From an uncultured Bacteroides sp. (GTDB lineage Bacteria > Bacteroidota > Bacteroidia > Bacteroidales > Bacteroidaceae), in NCBI RefSeq assembly GCF_905207245.1, contig NZ_CAJLKP010000006.1, positions 1 to 64,000 of the forward strand: a stretch of 64,000 nucleotides of DNA, in the 5' to 3' direction. The notes under the pieces are model-generated. The model had not been told where the DNA came from and did no database searches. It saw nothing but the letters and a program-made list of their open reading frames with translations. The translations under genes and the position numbers were made by a program. Below, in pieces: positions 62,760-64,000 of this stretch (the first letter of the stretch is position 1; each line of letters starts with the position of its first letter).

Positions 62760-63330
62760 AATTCTGTATGGTGTTAAAGAGTTTCACATCATGTACCTCA
62801 GTTACTATGTTACGTCCACCTTCTGCGACAATAACGCGTGGGGTATAGCTATTATCGGCCAGCAGCCAATAATCCACATAGGGCATATAAATATCAAACA
62901 GATTGTTGAGTCCTGCCTGGTAGCGGCGCAGGACAGTTTCTTTGGGGATGTCGTGTCCGCCCTTGCTGACACGTTGTGCGACACGTTCGATGGCTAGTTC
63001 CGGTGAATTCAACCAGAAGTAAATCAGGCTGACCTTGTAGCCCTGCTTTTGGGCCTGACTGACAAGACGGGTATAGGAACGTGTGGCGAGGGTGGTTTCA
63101 ATAGAGAAGTTTTCTTGATTCTTCAGCAATTCATTGATGCGTTGCAGCATTAGCCGTCCGGCTTCAATCGCTACATTTCCGGGGTTGAAAGGAGAAAGAC
63201 CTCGTGCTATCTCATCAGCATTGACAAACTCCTTGCATTGCAGCACTTCGGGCAATACTGTGTACGATGCAGTCGTCTTCCCGGCTCCATTACAACCACT
63301 GATAATATATAGCTGCTTATTGCTGTCCAT
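62749..63330 (-). CDS. Zeta-toxin-like P-loop kinase
   Basis: Zeta-toxin-family P-loop protein of 193 residues from the ATG at 63328-63330 (MDSNKQLYII); a longer frame upstream runs through the rpiB terminator and is rejected. It has the Walker A GCNGAGKTT (12-20), the substrate-side NADEIARGLSPF, the segment SIETTLATRSY and the arginine-rich RVAQRVSKGGHDIP lid. Zeta toxins phosphorylate UDP-GlcNAc. Many chromosomal relatives have unknown targets. It overlaps the 65-aa gene by 11 bp and sits between two sequence-related hairpins. Confidence 0.85.
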   Translation of the reverse strand: MDSNKQLYIISGCNGAGKTTASYTVLPEVLQCKEFVNADEIARGLSPFNPGNVAIEAGRLMLQRINELLKNQENFSIETTLATRSYTRLVSQAQKQGYKVSLIYFWLNSPELAIERVAQRVSKGGHDIPKETVLRRYQAGLNNLFDIYMPYVDYWLLADNSYTPRVIVAEGGRNIVTEVHDVKLFNTIQNYVR

Positions 63331-63413
63331 ACTCTTCTTATTGCATTCTGCTGCAAACTTACTACAAAAATGTTGAATTATAAACGATTGGTAGTTATAA
63401 AATAAAAAAGCAA

Positions 63414-63462
63414 ATCGGTCTGCATCTCCAAAAGGCATTTCCTTTGGCATATGCAGACCGAT
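63414..63462 (-). terminator. Rho-independent terminator after rpiB
   Basis: ATCGGTCTGCAT (63414-63425) pairs with ATGCAGACCGAT (63451-63462), with an inner CCAAA/TTTGG stem. On the minus strand it is followed by TTGCTTTTTTATTTT. Confidence 0.88.
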
Positions 63463-63472
63463 ACATTTCTTT

Positions 63473-63907
63473 TTATTTTACCGGCATCTTCTCAATCCGC
63501 CTCTGGTGGCGTCCTCCTTCAAACTGTGTGCTGAAGAATTCCCTCATAATCATGTCAGCTTCTTCCGTGCTGATAAAGCGTCCCGGCATCACGAGCACAT
63601 TGGCATCATTATGTTGACGTGCCAGATGGGCAATCTCTGCTGTCCAACACAATGCAGCGCGGATGCCTTGGTGCTTGTTCAGCGTCATACTGATACCTTC
63701 ACCGCTTCCGCAGATAGCGATTCCCGGATAACATTCTCCGGCTTCAACAGCGAGTGCCAAAGGATGGGCGAAGTCTGCATAATCGCAACTTTCAGTAGAG
63801 TATGTTCCGAAATCTTTGTACTCCCAACCTTTAACTTCCAGCCAACCGCGAACGTATTCTTTCAATTCAAATCCGGCGTGGTCGGAGCAAATTCCAATTG
63901 TTTTCAT
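63473..63907 (-). CDS. rpiB: Ribose-5-phosphate isomerase B
   Basis: RpiB of 144 residues interconverts ribose 5-phosphate and ribulose 5-phosphate. The start is the ATG at 63905-63907 (MKTIGICSDHAGFELK), the canonical N terminus; the longer frame runs back into a palindromic repeat. The active-site features are His10 in SDHAG, Cys66 in GIAICGSGEGISM and the C-terminal GGRHQRRIEKM. A pentose-phosphate gene such as a transketolase may lie upstream, outside the window. Confidence 0.95.
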   Translation of the reverse strand: MKTIGICSDHAGFELKEYVRGWLEVKGWEYKDFGTYSTESCDYADFAHPLALAVEAGECYPGIAICGSGEGISMTLNKHQGIRAALCWTAEIAHLARQHNDANVLVMPGRFISTEEADMIMREFFSTQFEGGRHQRRIEKMPVK

Positions 63908-63925
63908 GTCCTTAATGTGATAATA

Positions 63926-64000
63926 TGGCGATGTGCCAATGTGCCAATGGCTATGCAGCGTATATAGCGCAGCCAATTAGCATATTAGCACATCAGCACA
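63926..64000. repeat. Imperfect palindromic repeat upstream of rpiB (cut by the window end)
   Basis: The left arm has tandem GATGTGCCAATGTGCCAATGG (from 63930). The right arm, read on the minus strand, is TGATGTGCTAATATGCTAAT followed by TGGCT. The arms meet at GCGTATATAGCGC near 63958-63970. It separates rpiB from whatever gene lies upstream. Confidence 0.7.

Noticed and set aside
63331..63450. Forty-codon N-terminal extension of the zeta-like kinase
   Set aside because: It reads through the rpiB terminator hairpin and shows no protein-like features; the Walker A region fits the start at 63330.
63908..63976. N-terminal extension of rpiB
   Set aside because: It reads into a palindromic repeat; MKTIGICSDHAG is the canonical RpiB start.

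Overview
This window is chromosomal DNA of a gut-type Bacteroides. The evidence is the tandem SusC/SusD pairs under a hybrid two-component regulator, the TAnnTTTG-type -7 boxes, the Bacteroidetes lipoprotein signals, the pyrophosphate-dependent phosphofructokinase, and the Bacteroidetes-only families (DUF4252, DUF1735, BACON, Porin_10). The species cannot be fixed from the sequence alone. No rRNA, tRNA, CRISPR array, insertion sequence or phage gene was seen. Almost everything reads as stable chromosome.

Layout. 1-7036 (minus): an envelope operon, nitrilase-type amidase > alpha-2-macroglobulin lipoprotein > penicillin-binding protein 1C (cut by the window edge). A striking 11-bp-phased palindromic repeat lies upstream of it. 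7246-8079 (minus): an acyltransferase and a small protein. 8262-10840 (plus): PPi-phosphofructokinase and a membrane-anchored GH25 lysozyme. 10850-15042 (minus): a four-gene dlt-like cassette (adenylation enzyme, carrier protein, MBOAT, SGNH-like protein), unexpected in a Gram-negative. 15241-19392: prmA, then a divergent pair of envelope genes (a Gly/Tyr/His-rich secreted protein and a FadL-like porin). 19596-22476 (minus): guanine deaminase, then an ECF sigma / putative anti-sigma / DUF4252 / beta-barrel operon.

22689-44419 (minus) is a complete glucuronoxylan-type polysaccharide utilisation locus. The regulator is an HTCS. The operon is susC1-susD1-susC2-susD2-susE-like (DUF1735), a GH10-like lipoprotein with two inserted carbohydrate-binding modules, GH30 and GH115. 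The GH10-like protein has lost most of the GH10 active site. A 21-bp-phased direct repeat sits directly upstream of the susC1 -7 box and is a good candidate for the HTCS operator.

44641-49745: reverse rubrerythrin with a Fur/PerR-type regulator, an orphan sensor kinase, and glutamine-dependent NAD synthetase. 49838-50020 holds an exactly 22-bp-phased repeat and a strong hairpin. 50041-57152 (minus): a TonB receptor with a partner lipoprotein, and a Porin_10 porin with a small solute-binding-protein-like gene. 57348-60620 (minus): a 2-oxoacid:ferredoxin oxidoreductase operon that includes a 57-codon membrane protein. 60791-63907 (minus): a GH28 enzyme, a zeta-toxin-like kinase overlapping a 65-aa gene, and rpiB. 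The window ends inside a long imperfect palindrome.

The most interesting items are the degenerate GH10 protein, the proposed HTCS operator, the dlt-like cassette, the 11/22-bp-phased intergenic repeats, the zeta/65-aa pair, and the small membrane protein in the kor operon.
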